Of a stretch of DNA of 64,000 nucleotides, positions 26,071 through 34,684 are shown one piece after another (the first letter of the stretch is position 1; each line of letters opens with the position of its first letter). Location of the stretch: positions 930,001 to 994,000 of the forward strand of contig NZ_JADQDF010000001.1 of the NCBI RefSeq assembly GCF_019263585.2, written 5' to 3'. The translations under genes were made by a program, and so were the position numbers. This stretch comes from Pseudonocardia oceani (GTDB lineage: Bacteria; Actinomycetota; Actinomycetes; Mycobacteriales; Pseudonocardiaceae). The notes below the pieces were generated by a model. That model was not told where the DNA came from, made no database searches, and saw only the letters and a program-made list of their open reading frames with translations.

Positions 26071-27606
26071 GTGCACCCCGGCAGCGTCGCCCGAACGGTC
26101 CCCGACCGTCCGGCCATCGTCCTCGCGGAGAGCGGGGAGTCCCGCACCTTCGCGGAGCTCGACGACCGCAGTGCGCGGCTCGCCGCACTGCTGCGCTCTC
26201 GCGGCGTGCCCCCCGGCGACACCGTCCTGCTGCTGCTGGGCAACGACGTGCGCTGGGGCGAGGTGCCGTGGGCCTGCTGGCGCAGCGGCCTCTACCTCGG
26301 CGCGGCCAACCGCCATCTCACCGCCGACGAACTGGTGCCCGTCGTCGAGGAGGCCGCACCGCGCGCGGTCGTCACCTCGGCGGACCTGGCGCCGACGATC
26401 CGCGAGGCGGCCGCGCGGGCGGGGCTCGGCGACGACGTCGTGTGGCTGGTCGTGGGCTCGGGCGGGGACGACGACTACGACACCGCCCTCGACGCCACCC
26501 CGCGCGACCTCGGCCTCGTCGAGACCCTCGGCGGGCGGCTGCTGTTCAGCTCGGGCACCACCGGGCGGCCCAAGCCGTTCCGGGTGCACCCGCAGGACCG
26601 CCACCCCGCCGACGCCCCCGTCCGGTCCGGTGGCCTGATGCGCTCGCTCGGCTTCGACGACACCGGCAACGTGCTGCTCGTCCCGGGCCCCGCCTACCAC
26701 GCGGGCCCGCTCGGCTTCCTGCAGTCGGTGCACCAGCTCGGCGGCACCGTCGTGCTCATGGAGCGCTTCGACGCCGAGGGCGCGCTCGCCGCGATCGAGC
26801 GGTACGGCGTCACGCACAGCCAGTGGGTGCCGACGATGTTCGTGCGGCTGCTGCGCCTGCCCGAGCAGGTGCGCACCCGCTACGACCTGTCGACGCACCG
26901 GGTCGCCGTGCACGCCGCCGCGCCCTGCCCGCCGGACGTCAAGCGGGCGGTGCTCGACTGGTGGGGCCCGATCGTCCACGAGTACTACGGCGCGAGCGAG
27001 GGCTACGGCCGCACCACGATCGGCCCGCACGAGTGGCTGGCCCATCCCGGGTCGGTCGGGCGGTCGGTGGAGAGCGCGGTGCACGTCGCCGACGCCGAGG
27101 GCCGGCCGCTGCCGCCCGGCGAGGTCGGCGCGGTGTGGTTCGCGAAGCCCGGGGCCGCCGACCCCGCCCGCGCCGACGACGGCACCGCCGACCTGGCCGC
27201 GACGCCGGGTTGGGGCACGGTGGGCGACCTCGGCCGCCTCGACGACGACGGCTACCTGTACCTCACCGGGCGCCTGGGCCAGACGATCATCACCGGCGGC
27301 GTGAACGTCTACCCGCGCGAGATCGAGGACGCCCTCGCACTGCACCCCGCCGTCGACGACGTCGCGGTGCTCGGCGTCCCCGACGCCGAGTTCGGCGAGC
27401 AGGTGAAGGCCGTCGTCGTGCCCGCCCCCGGTGCGCGGCCGGGCGACGGGCTCGCCGCGGAGCTGATCGCCCACTGCCGCACGCGCCTCGCCGGCTTCAA
27501 GTGCCCGCGCACGGTCGACTTCGTCGACGCCCTGCCCCGCAGCGACGCCGGGAAGATCCTGCTGCAGCCCCTTCGTGACCGTTACCGGCCCGTGGAGACG
27601 ACCTGA
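26071..27606 (+). CDS. Acyl-CoA synthetase (AMP-forming, FadD-like)
   Basis: A 511-residue ANL-family ligase. Motifs are LLFSSGTTGRPKPF near residue 160, EYYGASEGYG near 308, GDLGRLDDDGYLYLTGR and the C-terminal Lys in PRSDAGKILLQPLRDRY. GTG 26071 follows GGAGG by five bases. Its stop overlaps the start of the phosphatase gene. With the SDR, P450 and ALDH it forms a plausible oxidise-then-activate route for a hydrophobic substrate. Confidence 0.9.
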   Translation: MHPGSVARTVPDRPAIVLAESGESRTFAELDDRSARLAALLRSRGVPPGDTVLLLLGNDVRWGEVPWACWRSGLYLGAANRHLTADELVPVVEEAAPRAVVTSADLAPTIREAAARAGLGDDVVWLVVGSGGDDDYDTALDATPRDLGLVETLGGRLLFSSGTTGRPKPFRVHPQDRHPADAPVRSGGLMRSLGFDDTGNVLLVPGPAYHAGPLGFLQSVHQLGGTVVLMERFDAEGALAAIERYGVTHSQWVPTMFVRLLRLPEQVRTRYDLSTHRVAVHAAAPCPPDVKRAVLDWWGPIVHEYYGASEGYGRTTIGPHEWLAHPGSVGRSVESAVHVADAEGRPLPPGEVGAVWFAKPGAADPARADDGTADLAATPGWGTVGDLGRLDDDGYLYLTGRLGQTIITGGVNVYPREIEDALALHPAVDDVAVLGVPDAEFGEQVKAVVVPAPGARPGDGLAAELIAHCRTRLAGFKCPRTVDFVDALPRSDAGKILLQPLRDRYRPVETT

Positions 27607-28235
27607 TGGAGCTGCTGCTCATCCGCCACGGCCGGCCCCGGCCCGAGGAGTCGGCCACCGGTGCGGGCGTCGACCCGCCCCTGACCGAGCCCGGCCGCGC
27701 CGAGGCCGACCTGCTGGGCCGCTACCTCGCCGCCGATCCCGGGCCCGACGTCGTCTACACGAGCCCGATGCGCCGCGCGCGGGAGACGGCCGAGGCGATC
27801 ACCGCCCGCAGAGTCGTCCCGCTCACCGTCGACGACCGGCTGCGCGAGTTCGACCACGGCGCCACCAGCTACACCCCGCCCGAGCTGAGCACCGCGGGCC
27901 CGGAGGCGCGGCGCACGCTGTGGCGGGCGCTGGAGACCGGGGTGTGGGGCGCGCACACGTTCGACCCCGACGAGTTCGAGGCGCGGGTCGCCGCCGCGTT
28001 CGCCGACATCATCGACGCCCACGCGTCGTCGGTGGTGGCGGTCGTCTGCCACTCCGGGGTGATCAACTCCTTCCTCGGCACCGTCCTGCGCCGTCCGCGG
28101 GGCATGTTCTTCCAGCCCGCGTACACCTCGATCAGCCGCGTCGCCGCCTCCCGCGACGGCCGCCGCCAGCTGCTCACCCTGAACGAGACCAGCCACCTCC
28201 AGCTCGCCGCGGTGCACGAGCCGCGGCGGTCCTGA
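27606..28235 (+). CDS. Histidine phosphatase family protein
   Basis: A 209-residue protein of the phosphoglycerate-mutase-like superfamily. The catalytic LLIRHGRP is at residues 4-11, with SPMRRARETAEAI near 58 and the second His in VVCHSGVINSFLG near 158. The start is coupled to the ligase gene (TGATGG). Small-molecule phosphatases of this kind are common next to acyl-CoA ligases in actinobacteria. Substrate unknown. Confidence 0.88.
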   Translation: MELLLIRHGRPRPEESATGAGVDPPLTEPGRAEADLLGRYLAADPGPDVVYTSPMRRARETAEAITARRVVPLTVDDRLREFDHGATSYTPPELSTAGPEARRTLWRALETGVWGAHTFDPDEFEARVAAAFADIIDAHASSVVAVVCHSGVINSFLGTVLRRPRGMFFQPAYTSISRVAASRDGRRQLLTLNETSHLQLAAVHEPRRS

Positions 28236-28258
28236 CCGTCCTACCGAGAGGCCATCCG

Positions 28259-28924
28259 GTGCGCACCGACGACGATCCCACCGCCACCCCCACCGCCACC
28301 CCCACCGACACCGACCCCCGGCTGCTCGTGATGCACCTGCTGCGCCTGGGCGGCTTCGTCGCGGCCGACCGCGTCGCGCGCGGCACGGGGCTCGACGTCG
28401 ACGTCGTCACCGGCGTCCTGGAGACCGCCCGCGCCGACGGCCTGGCCACCGAGCGCTCGGGCCGGATCAGCGGCTGGGTGCTCACCCCGGACGGCCGGGC
28501 GGCGCACGCGGCCCTGCTCGCCGGGGAGCTGGAGCAGCGCGGGGCGCAGGCCGCCGTGGAGGAGGCGAACACGGCGTTCCTCGCGCTCAACGAGCCGTTC
28601 AAGGCGCTGTGCACGCGCTGGCAGATGCGTCCCGACGGCTCGATCAACGACCACGGCGACGCGGCGTACGACGCGGCCGTCGTGGAGGACCTGGGGCCGG
28701 TGCACGAGCGGGTCGTCGCCCTCACCGCGCGGCTCGCCGGGGCGCTGCCCCGCTACGACCGCTACCCGCGCGCCTTCACCGCCGCGCGCGAGCGGCTCGT
28801 CGCGGGCGACCGCACGGCGTTCGCCGCCCCGCTGTCGGAGAGTTACCACGACGCCTGGATGGAGCTGCACCAGGACCTGCTGAGCACGCTGGGCCGCGAG
28901 CGGTCCGCGGCCGACGGGCACTGA
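28259..28924 (+). CDS. Conserved protein encoded beside ppdK (winged-helix-like)
   Basis: A 221-residue protein. After a Thr/Pro-rich N-terminus (PTATPTATPTDTDPR), residues 20-80 look like a winged helix (LVMHLLRLGGFVAADRVARG, VVTGVLETARADGLATERSG). The rest is helical with a conserved FKALCTRWQMRPDGSINDHGD segment. A similar gene neighbours the short ppdK of Mycobacterium tuberculosis (Rv1126c beside Rv1127c), from memory. GTG 28259 follows GAGAGG. It is probably a regulator or partner of the PPDK-like enzyme two bases downstream. Confidence 0.75.
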   Translation: MRTDDDPTATPTATPTDTDPRLLVMHLLRLGGFVAADRVARGTGLDVDVVTGVLETARADGLATERSGRISGWVLTPDGRAAHAALLAGELEQRGAQAAVEEANTAFLALNEPFKALCTRWQMRPDGSINDHGDAAYDAAVVEDLGPVHERVVALTARLAGALPRYDRYPRAFTAARERLVAGDRTAFAAPLSESYHDAWMELHQDLLSTLGRERSAADGH

Positions 28925-28926
28925 CG

Positions 28927-30531
28927 GTGCCGACGACGATGACGACGATGACGACGCTGGAGCTCTACGCGTTCGACCACCCCCACAGCACGCCTCCGCG
29001 CGAGCTCGCCGACCTGCTGGGCGGCAAGGGCGCCGGGCTCGCGGAGATGACGTCGGTGCTCGGGCTCCCGGTCCCGCCCGGCTTCACGATCGCGCTGCCC
29101 GTGTGCCGGGCCTACCGCGAGGGCGGCTGGCCGGACGGTCTGGACGCCGCGGTCGAGGAGCACTGCGCCGCGCTGGAGTCACGGATCGGGCGGCGCCTGG
29201 GCGACCCGGCCGACCCGCTGCTCGTCGCCGTGCGCAGCGGCGCCCCGCGCTCGATGCCGGGGATGCTCGACACCGTCCTCGACCTGGGCCTGAACGACGC
29301 GACGGTCGAGGGCCTGGCCGCGGTCTCCGGTGACCCCGCCTTCGCCTGGGACAGCTACCGCCGCTTCCTCACCATGTACGCCACCACCGTCCTCGGCGTC
29401 GACGCCGACGTGCTGGGGCACGCCCCCGCGCCGGTGGGCGCCGAGGCGCTGCGGGCGCGCGTCGGGGAGATCCGGGACGTCCTCGCGCGGCTGGGCGTGA
29501 CCGTGCCGCAGGACCCCCGCGCGCAGCTGCGCGGCGCGGTGGAGGCCGTGTTCCGCAGCTGGGACAGCCCCCGCGCGCAGACCTACCGCGCCCGCGAGGG
29601 CATCGACGGCGACGTCGGCACCGCGGTGAACGTCCAGGCGATGGTCTTCGGCAACCTCGACGACGCCTCGGGCACCGGCGTCGTCTTCACCCGCGACCCC
29701 TCCACCGGTGCGAACCGCCCCTACGGCGACTTCCTGCCCCGTGCGCAGGGCGAGGACGTCGTCGCCGGCACGGCCCGCACGCTCACCCTCGACGACATGG
29801 CCTCGCACCTGCCCGGCGCGCACGCCGACCTCGTCGGGCACCTCGCCCGGCTGGAGCGGCACTACCGCGACATGTGCGACGTCGAGTTCACCGTCGAGCG
29901 CGGCACGCTGTGGATCCTGCAGACCCGCGTCGGCAAGCGCGGGGCGGTGGCGGCGGTGCGGCTGGCCGCGCAGATGGTCGACGACCCCGCGATCGCCCTC
30001 ACCCCCGCCGAGGCCGCGGCCCGCGTCTCCGACGACGAGCGGGAGCGGGCGCGGGCCGAGGTCGTCGCGGCGGCGCGGCAGGGTGCGATCGCCGGTGCGG
30101 TCGCGACCGGCCTCGGGGCGTCGCCGGGGCGGGTGAGCGGGGCCGCCGTGCTCGACGCCGACGCCGCCGCCGACTCCGAGGGCGACGTCGTCCTCGTCCG
30201 GCCCGAGACCAGTCCCGAGGACGTGCACGGCATGTCGGTGTCGGTCGGCATCCTCACCAGCACCGGCGGGCTCGTCAGCCACGCGGCCGTCGTCGCCCGC
30301 GGCTGGGGCATCCCCGCCGTCGTCGGTGCGGCGGACCTGGTGGTCGGGGCGGCGGAGGTGACCACGGCCGACGGTGCGGTCGTCTTCCGCGCGGGCGAGC
30401 TCATCACCATCGACGGCACCACCGGCGAGGTGTGGCTGGGCGGCGCCACCGACGGCGGGGCGTCCGATCTGACCGACGACGAGATCGTGGCGCGCGACCT
30501 CCCCGAACTGCTGCGGCTCCGCCGCTCGTGA
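28927..30531 (+). CDS. ppdK: Short pyruvate,phosphate dikinase (ATP-grasp and phosphohistidine domains only)
   Basis: A 534-residue protein with the PPDK nucleotide-binding part (LLGGKGAGLAEM near residue 33, VAVRSGAPRSMPGMLDTVLDLG near 100, GTGVVFTRDPSTG near 255). The swivelling His domain has ILTSTGGLVSHAAVVARGWG, His near 458. The C-terminal TIM barrel that binds PEP/pyruvate in full-length (about 880 aa) PPDK is absent. Mycobacterial PpdK is similarly short, so this is a conserved form rather than a fresh truncation. Its TGA lies inside the palindrome at 30528. Confidence 0.85.
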   Translation: MPTTMTTMTTLELYAFDHPHSTPPRELADLLGGKGAGLAEMTSVLGLPVPPGFTIALPVCRAYREGGWPDGLDAAVEEHCAALESRIGRRLGDPADPLLVAVRSGAPRSMPGMLDTVLDLGLNDATVEGLAAVSGDPAFAWDSYRRFLTMYATTVLGVDADVLGHAPAPVGAEALRARVGEIRDVLARLGVTVPQDPRAQLRGAVEAVFRSWDSPRAQTYRAREGIDGDVGTAVNVQAMVFGNLDDASGTGVVFTRDPSTGANRPYGDFLPRAQGEDVVAGTARTLTLDDMASHLPGAHADLVGHLARLERHYRDMCDVEFTVERGTLWILQTRVGKRGAVAAVRLAAQMVDDPAIALTPAEAAARVSDDERERARAEVVAAARQGAIAGAVATGLGASPGRVSGAAVLDADAAADSEGDVVLVRPETSPEDVHGMSVSVGILTSTGGLVSHAAVVARGWGIPAVVGAADLVVGAAEVTTADGAVVFRAGELITIDGTTGEVWLGGATDGGASDLTDDEIVARDLPELLRLRRS

Positions 30532-30567
30532 GTGGGAACCAGGGCTATAGCCCTGGTTGCCACTCAC
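30528..30567. repeat. 40-bp near-perfect palindrome carrying both convergent stop codons; probable bidirectional terminator
   Basis: Arms GTGAGTGGGAACCAGGGCTA and TAGCCCTGGTTGCCACTCAC differ from perfect symmetry at one base pair. The TGA of ppdK (30529-30531) and the TGA of the sigma-factor gene on the other strand (30564-30566) are both formed by the terminal GTGAGTG of each arm. A degenerate relative lies in paaD (9201-9241). Confidence 0.85.
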
Positions 30568-31742
30568 GGGTGGCGAAGCCGCATCAACTCCTGACCTATC
30601 CGCGCCGCCTGCTTTGCGAGGTGGTGGCGCTCTGCGAGGGTGGTGGCCCCGCGGGCGGCCTCGGCGTAGAGGCGCGCCGCGGCCGGCAGGTCGCCCGCCC
30701 GCTCGTGCAGATAGGCCGACGCCGCCGTGTGGCGGGGCAGGGCGGGATCGACCTCGGCCAGCGCCGCCAGCCCGGCCGTCGGACCGTCGGCCTCCCCCAC
30801 CGCGACGGCCCGGTTGAGCCGCACGACCGGGTTGCCGGTGATCCGCAGCAGCTCGTCGTACCAGCCGACGATCTGGGGCCAGTCGGTCTCCTCGGCGCGC
30901 GGGGCGTCGGCGTGCAGGGCGGCGATCGCGGCCTGCGCCTGGAACTCCCCGAGCCGGTCGTGCACCAGCGCCGCCTGCAGGACCGCGACGCCCTCGGTGA
31001 TCAACGCGGTGTCCCACAGGGAGCGGTCCTGCTCGGCCAGCGGGACCAGGCTGCCGTCCGCCCGCGTGCGCGCCGGCCGCCGCGCGTGGTGCAGCAGCAC
31101 CAGCGCGAGCAGGCCCGCGGTCTCCTCGTCGTCGGTGTGCGCGGCCACCTGGCGGACCAGCCGGACCGCCTCCGCCGCCAGGTCGACGTCGCCGGTGTAG
31201 CCCTCGTTGAACACCAGGTAGAGCACCCGGAGCACGGTGGCGAGGTCGCCCGGCGCGTCGAACCGCACGGCGCGCACCGTCCGCTTGGCCCGGCTGATGC
31301 GCTGGGCCATCGTCGCCTCCGGCACGAGGTAGGCCTGGGCGATCTGCTTCGTCGTGAGGCCGCCGACGGCGCGCAGCGTCAGCGCCACCGCCGACGCCGG
31401 GGGCAGCGACGGGTGCGCGCACAGGAAGAACAGCGCGAGCGTGTCGTCCGCCGCCGCGGCCGGACCGGGCGGCGGCTCGACCGCCACCCGGTCCTCCCGG
31501 TCGCGCCGCGCGGCCTCGGACCGGCGGGCGTCGACGAGCTTGCGCCACGCGACCGTGACCAGCCAACCCTTCGGGTCGTCGGGCGGGCGCTGCGGCCAGG
31601 TCAGCGCGGCCTGGACGAGCGCCTCCTGCACGGCGTCCTCGGCCGTCGCGAAGTCGGCGCCGCGGCGGACCAGGATCCCGATGACGCCGGGCGCCACCTC
31701 CCGCAGCAGCCGCGCGTCGACGACCCGGCCGGGCCCGGTCAC
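30564..31742 (-). CDS. ECF sigma factor with C-terminal extension (ECF42 type)
   Basis: A 392-residue protein. Residues 1-180 hold sigma-70 regions 2 and 4 (FATAEDAVQEALVQAALTW, DDPKGWLVTVAWRKLVDARR, LTTKQIAQAYLVPEATMAQR). The remaining 210 residues form a TPR-like helical extension (LYLVFNEGYTGD, GWYDELLRITGNPVVRLNRA, GEADGPTAGL). This architecture with an adjacent DGPF/YCII gene defines ECF42, where the C-terminal domain replaces an anti-sigma factor in control. GTG 31742 overlaps the stop of the YCII gene. Confidence 0.9.
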   Translation of the reverse strand: MTGPGRVVDARLLREVAPGVIGILVRRGADFATAEDAVQEALVQAALTWPQRPPDDPKGWLVTVAWRKLVDARRSEAARRDREDRVAVEPPPGPAAAADDTLALFFLCAHPSLPPASAVALTLRAVGGLTTKQIAQAYLVPEATMAQRISRAKRTVRAVRFDAPGDLATVLRVLYLVFNEGYTGDVDLAAEAVRLVRQVAAHTDDEETAGLLALVLLHHARRPARTRADGSLVPLAEQDRSLWDTALITEGVAVLQAALVHDRLGEFQAQAAIAALHADAPRAEETDWPQIVGWYDELLRITGNPVVRLNRAVAVGEADGPTAGLAALAEVDPALPRHTAASAYLHERAGDLPAAARLYAEAARGATTLAERHHLAKQAARIGQELMRLRHP

Positions 31743-32143
31743 TCGGTGACCGTCGGCGCCGCGCCGAGGAACGGGCGCAGCTCCAGCCACTCGTGGATCG
31801 GCTTCCCGCCGGCGCCCGGCGCCGCCGACAGCTCCCCCGCGAGCTCCAGGGCGCGCTCGTGGCTCTCCACGTCGATGATCATCCAGCCCGCGATCAGGTC
31901 CTTCGTCTCCGCGAACGGGCCGTCGGTGACCGGCGGGCGTCCCTCGCCGTCGTGCCGGACCCACACGCCCTCGGGCGAGAGCGCCTGGCTGTCGACGAAC
32001 TCCCCCGTGGTCTCCAGGCGCGCGGCGAACTCGCCCATGTACCGCACGTGGTCCTCGACCTCGGCGGGCGTCCACCGGTTCATCGGCACGTCGTTGACGG
32101 CCTCAGGAGCGCCGCGGTAGTGCTTGAGGAGCAGGTACTTCAT
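31739..32143 (-). CDS. DGPF/YCII-domain protein, ECF42 partner
   Basis: A 134-residue YCII-like protein with the signature VTDGPFAETKDLIAGWMIID. ATG 32143 follows AAGGAGA. It is co-transcribed with, and overlaps, the sigma-factor gene. In Streptomyces such genes are the main targets of ECF42 sigma factors. The biochemical role of DGPF proteins is not known. Confidence 0.9.
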   Translation of the reverse strand: MKYLLLKHYRGAPEAVNDVPMNRWTPAEVEDHVRYMGEFAARLETTGEFVDSQALSPEGVWVRHDGEGRPPVTDGPFAETKDLIAGWMIIDVESHERALELAGELSAAPGAGGKPIHEWLELRPFLGAAPTVTE

Positions 32144-32196
32144 GGTGGTCTCCTTCTCTGCGGTGCGGCCCCGTCGGCCGCATCCACCCCGGGGAC

Positions 32197-32220
32197 GGGG
32201 CCGCCGCGCCGTTCTCGACA
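32197..32220 (-). promoter_or_regulatory. Candidate ECF42-type promoter
   Basis: On the minus strand TGTCGA (32220-32215) is followed after 17 nt by CGTC, about 50 nt before the ATG of the DGPF gene. As I recall, TGTCGA is the -35 word reported for ECF42 target promoters in Streptomyces. This would give autoregulation of the DGPF-sigma operon. Confidence 0.5.
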
Positions 32221-32599
32221 TCCGCGCCGACATTCTTCCGAAAGGTTCCGCCGCCGCAGGTGATGGCCGGGACATTGCTCGGTTCGGCGGCCAGCCAACC
32301 ACCCTCCGTTGCGGCGTCTCATCCTGTGGCTGGCCGCGGCACCACCGCCCCGGCCCGGACGCGAGCGGGCCCCACCGATGTCGATCGCGCAGTTCGTGTT
32401 GGAGAGCGCGGAGGGGACCCTGCGGGTCCTGAGCGGCTACCAGGACACGGAGCCCCGACGAGGGCGCGGTGCGCCGGCCGAGGGCTACCCGATGCCGGTG
32501 CTCGACCCGCTGAGCCTGCCCACCCACCCTCTCCGACGCACTTCGGAGCCGGAACGCCGCGGCGAGGCCGTCCCCGATAGCGTTCTGGCTCCGTAGTGC
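32221..32599. other. Stretch without a confident gene
   Basis: On the plus strand a GC3-rich frame from ATG 32378 to TAG 32596 (72 codons, MSIAQFVLESAEGTLRVLSG) could be a small gene, but it has no ribosome site or family. Its second half overlaps the poorer-quality end of the MmyB-like remnant. Nothing else is visible. Confidence 0.35.
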
Positions 32600-32880
32600 G
32601 GGGGGGGAGCGCTGCCGCCGGGCTCGGCGGTGGAGACGAGCAGGGCCAGGCCGGGCTCCGCGGTGATCGCCGGCTCCTCGTAGGCGAGGACCAGCTCCCC
32701 CACCTCGGGGTCGGCGAAGCGCTTGGTGCCCGTGCCGTGGGTGCGCACGTCGTGGGCGCGGCCGCCGTCGCCGATCACCGGTGAGTAGGCGCCGGCCCAG
32801 CGCGTTGGTGGCGAGCAGGTCCTGCTGCGGGTCGCGGACGAACGCGACGCCGTCGGTGATCGCGCGCCGCGCCACCAACG
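32600..32880 (-). pseudogene. Remnant of an MmyB-like XRE regulator with internal deletion
   Basis: Two pieces in different frames match the C-terminal ligand domain of MmyB-like helix-turn-helix regulators. ITDGVAFVRDPQQDLLATNA (about 32800-32870) is like the PAS-type entry. RTHGTGTKRFADPEVGELVL with ITAEPGLALLVSTAEPG (about 32630-32740) is like the domain end. The roughly 120 residues normally between them and the whole HTH half are gone. The remnant abuts the 3' end of the dehydrogenase gene. Confidence 0.7.
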
Positions 32881-32886
32881 TGCCGC

Positions 32887-33822
32887 TCACGCCCTGACGA
32901 CCCCGGCGGAGCGCAGCAGCAGCCGGGCCACCGCGAGGTCCGACAGGCCCATTCCCAGGGACTTGAAGACCGTGAGCCGGGGCTGCTCGAGCCGCGCGAC
33001 CGCGCCGGCGACGACGTCGGCCAGGCGCGTCACGGCGCTCCAGTCGTCGCCGTAGTGCTCCCCCAGCTCCCGCGACGCCCGGCGCGCGTTCCCGATGCTG
33101 TCGACGACGACCACGTCGGCGGCCGGGAGGACGTCGGACAGGAGCTCGGCGCTGTCCGGCAGCAGCGCCCCGACGGCGTTGAGGTGCGCGCCGGGTGCCA
33201 GGTCGGCCAGCCGCAGGAACGGCTCCCGCGCCCGCGTGACGACGGTGACGATCGGCGAGCCGGCCGTGGCGGCCGACAGGGTGTCCTCGACGGTCACGGC
33301 CAGCCCGAGCTCGCGGCGCACTCGCTCCCCGAACGCGGCCCGGCTGTCCCGGCCCGGGCTCCACACCCGGACGCGGCGCAGGTCGCGGACCGCAGCGATG
33401 GCCTCGACCTGGCCCAGCGCCTGGCGCCCGCTGCCCAGGACGGTCATTTCGTCGGCGGCGGGATCGCTGAGCAGCCGCGTCGCGAGCGCCGAGATCGCGG
33501 CCGTGCGCAGCGACCCGAAGGCGCCCGCCTCGAACGTCGCCAGCACCCGCCCGTCGACGGCGTCGAACGCCGAGGCGAGCGCGGCCGCTCCGGCGGGGGT
33601 GTTGACCCAGGTCTTGAACACGACGACGCCCTCGTCGAGGTCGACCGCGCCGAGCGCGTGCGCGCTGCTGCGCTCGGGCCAGGTCGTGAGGGCCTTGTCC
33701 ATGTTCCACGCGGTGCCCGCCGCCTCGTGGAGCAGCGTGCGCCGCAGCGAGTCGACGACGTCGGCGACGGTCGCCGTCGCCGCGACGTCCTGCTCGGAGA
33801 AGGACGGGATCATCGACGGCAC
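32887..33822 (-). CDS. Ornithine cyclodeaminase / mu-crystallin family protein
   Basis: A 311-residue protein with the NAD-binding motif VLGSGRQALGQ near residue 127, KTWVNTP near 70 in place of the usual KxxxxxP substrate region, and GAHLNAVGALLPDSAEL near 212. Family members include ornithine cyclodeaminase, ketimine reductases and alanine dehydrogenase. GTG 33822 follows GGGAGC and starts one base after the FAH gene stop. As the last gene of the cupin-aldolase-FAH operon it may reduce an imine or oxidise an amino acid derivative of the pathway. Confidence 0.85.
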   Translation of the reverse strand: MPSMIPSFSEQDVAATATVADVVDSLRRTLLHEAAGTAWNMDKALTTWPERSSAHALGAVDLDEGVVVFKTWVNTPAGAAALASAFDAVDGRVLATFEAGAFGSLRTAAISALATRLLSDPAADEMTVLGSGRQALGQVEAIAAVRDLRRVRVWSPGRDSRAAFGERVRRELGLAVTVEDTLSAATAGSPIVTVVTRAREPFLRLADLAPGAHLNAVGALLPDSAELLSDVLPAADVVVVDSIGNARRASRELGEHYGDDWSAVTRLADVVAGAVARLEQPRLTVFKSLGMGLSDLAVARLLLRSAGVVRA

Positions 33823-33823
33823 G

Positions 33824-34684
33824 TCAGCTCCCGTCCGTCGCGGGCGCGTCGACGACCGCGTGCCGCAGCACGCCGACGAGGTCGACCTCGACCTCGACCT
33901 CGTCGCCGGGCCGCAGGAACCGCGGCGGGTCCTGGCGGAAGCCGACGCCCTGCGGTGTGCCGAGCGCGATCACGTCGCCGGTGCGCAGGCTGGTGAACGT
34001 GCTGACGTAGGCGATCAGCGCCGCGGCCGGGAACGTCAGGTGGTCGGTGGTGTCGTGCTGCACGACGTCGCCGTTGAGGCGGGTCGTCACGGTCAGGGCT
34101 TTGTCGCCGATCTCGTCGGCGGTGACGACCCACGGGCCCAGTGCCCCGCTGGCCTCCCAGTTCTTCCCCGCAACGGCCTGGCCGGAGTGCAGCTGCCAGT
34201 CGCGGACGCTGTTCTCGGCCATGCAGGTCCAGCCGGCGACGTGCTCGAGCGCCGAGGCCTCGGGGATCCGGCGCCCGGGCGTCCCGATCACCAGGGCGGC
34301 CTCGCCCTCCCAGTCGAGCTGCCCGCCCTCCGGACCGCGGACGACGGCCTCGCCCGCCCCGACGAACGAGTCGGGGAAGCGGGTGAACAGCGTGGGGTGG
34401 TCGGTGGCGGTGCGGGTGGTCGGCGCGCCGTGCGCCGTCTCGGCGGCGTGGGTCGAGAAGTTGAGCCCGGCGCACACGATCTTGGCGGCGTCGGTGACGG
34501 GCGGCAGCCAGCGGACGTCGGCGACGGCGAACCGGGGGTCGCCGTCGGCGGTGGCCGCCGCGGCGGGGTCGGCGAGCAGGGTGAGCAGCGACGGCACGCG
34601 GGCCGCGAGGTCCACCACCTGCTCCCCGTCGACGACGCCGAACCCCTCGCGGCCGTCGGGACGGGTGAAGCGCGCGAGCCTCAC
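33824..34684 (-). CDS. Fumarylacetoacetate hydrolase family protein
   Basis: A 286-residue FAH-superfamily hydrolase/decarboxylase. It has IVCAGLNFSTHAAE near residue 69, the metal-binding Glu region QLDWEGEAALVIG near 122, GKNWEASGALGPWVVTADEI, and the end GDVIALGTPQGVGF. Such enzymes hydrolyse acylpyruvates made by ring-cleaving dioxygenases, fitting the gentisate-dioxygenase-like bicupin in the same operon. GTG 34684 overlaps the aldolase stop. Confidence 0.88.
   Translation of the reverse strand: MRLARFTRPDGREGFGVVDGEQVVDLAARVPSLLTLLADPAAAATADGDPRFAVADVRWLPPVTDAAKIVCAGLNFSTHAAETAHGAPTTRTATDHPTLFTRFPDSFVGAGEAVVRGPEGGQLDWEGEAALVIGTPGRRIPEASALEHVAGWTCMAENSVRDWQLHSGQAVAGKNWEASGALGPWVVTADEIGDKALTVTTRLNGDVVQHDTTDHLTFPAAALIAYVSTFTSLRTGDVIALGTPQGVGFRQDPPRFLRPGDEVEVEVDLVGVLRHAVVDAPATDGS

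Noticed and set aside
26002..27474. A 490-codon minus-strand frame opposite the acyl-CoA ligase
   Set aside because: A shadow of the ligase gene: no motifs, His/Arg/Gly-rich.
32378..32596. Small plus-strand gene of 72 codons
   Set aside because: No ribosome binding site or recognisable family, and it overlaps an antisense remnant. Kept only as a remark on the gap.
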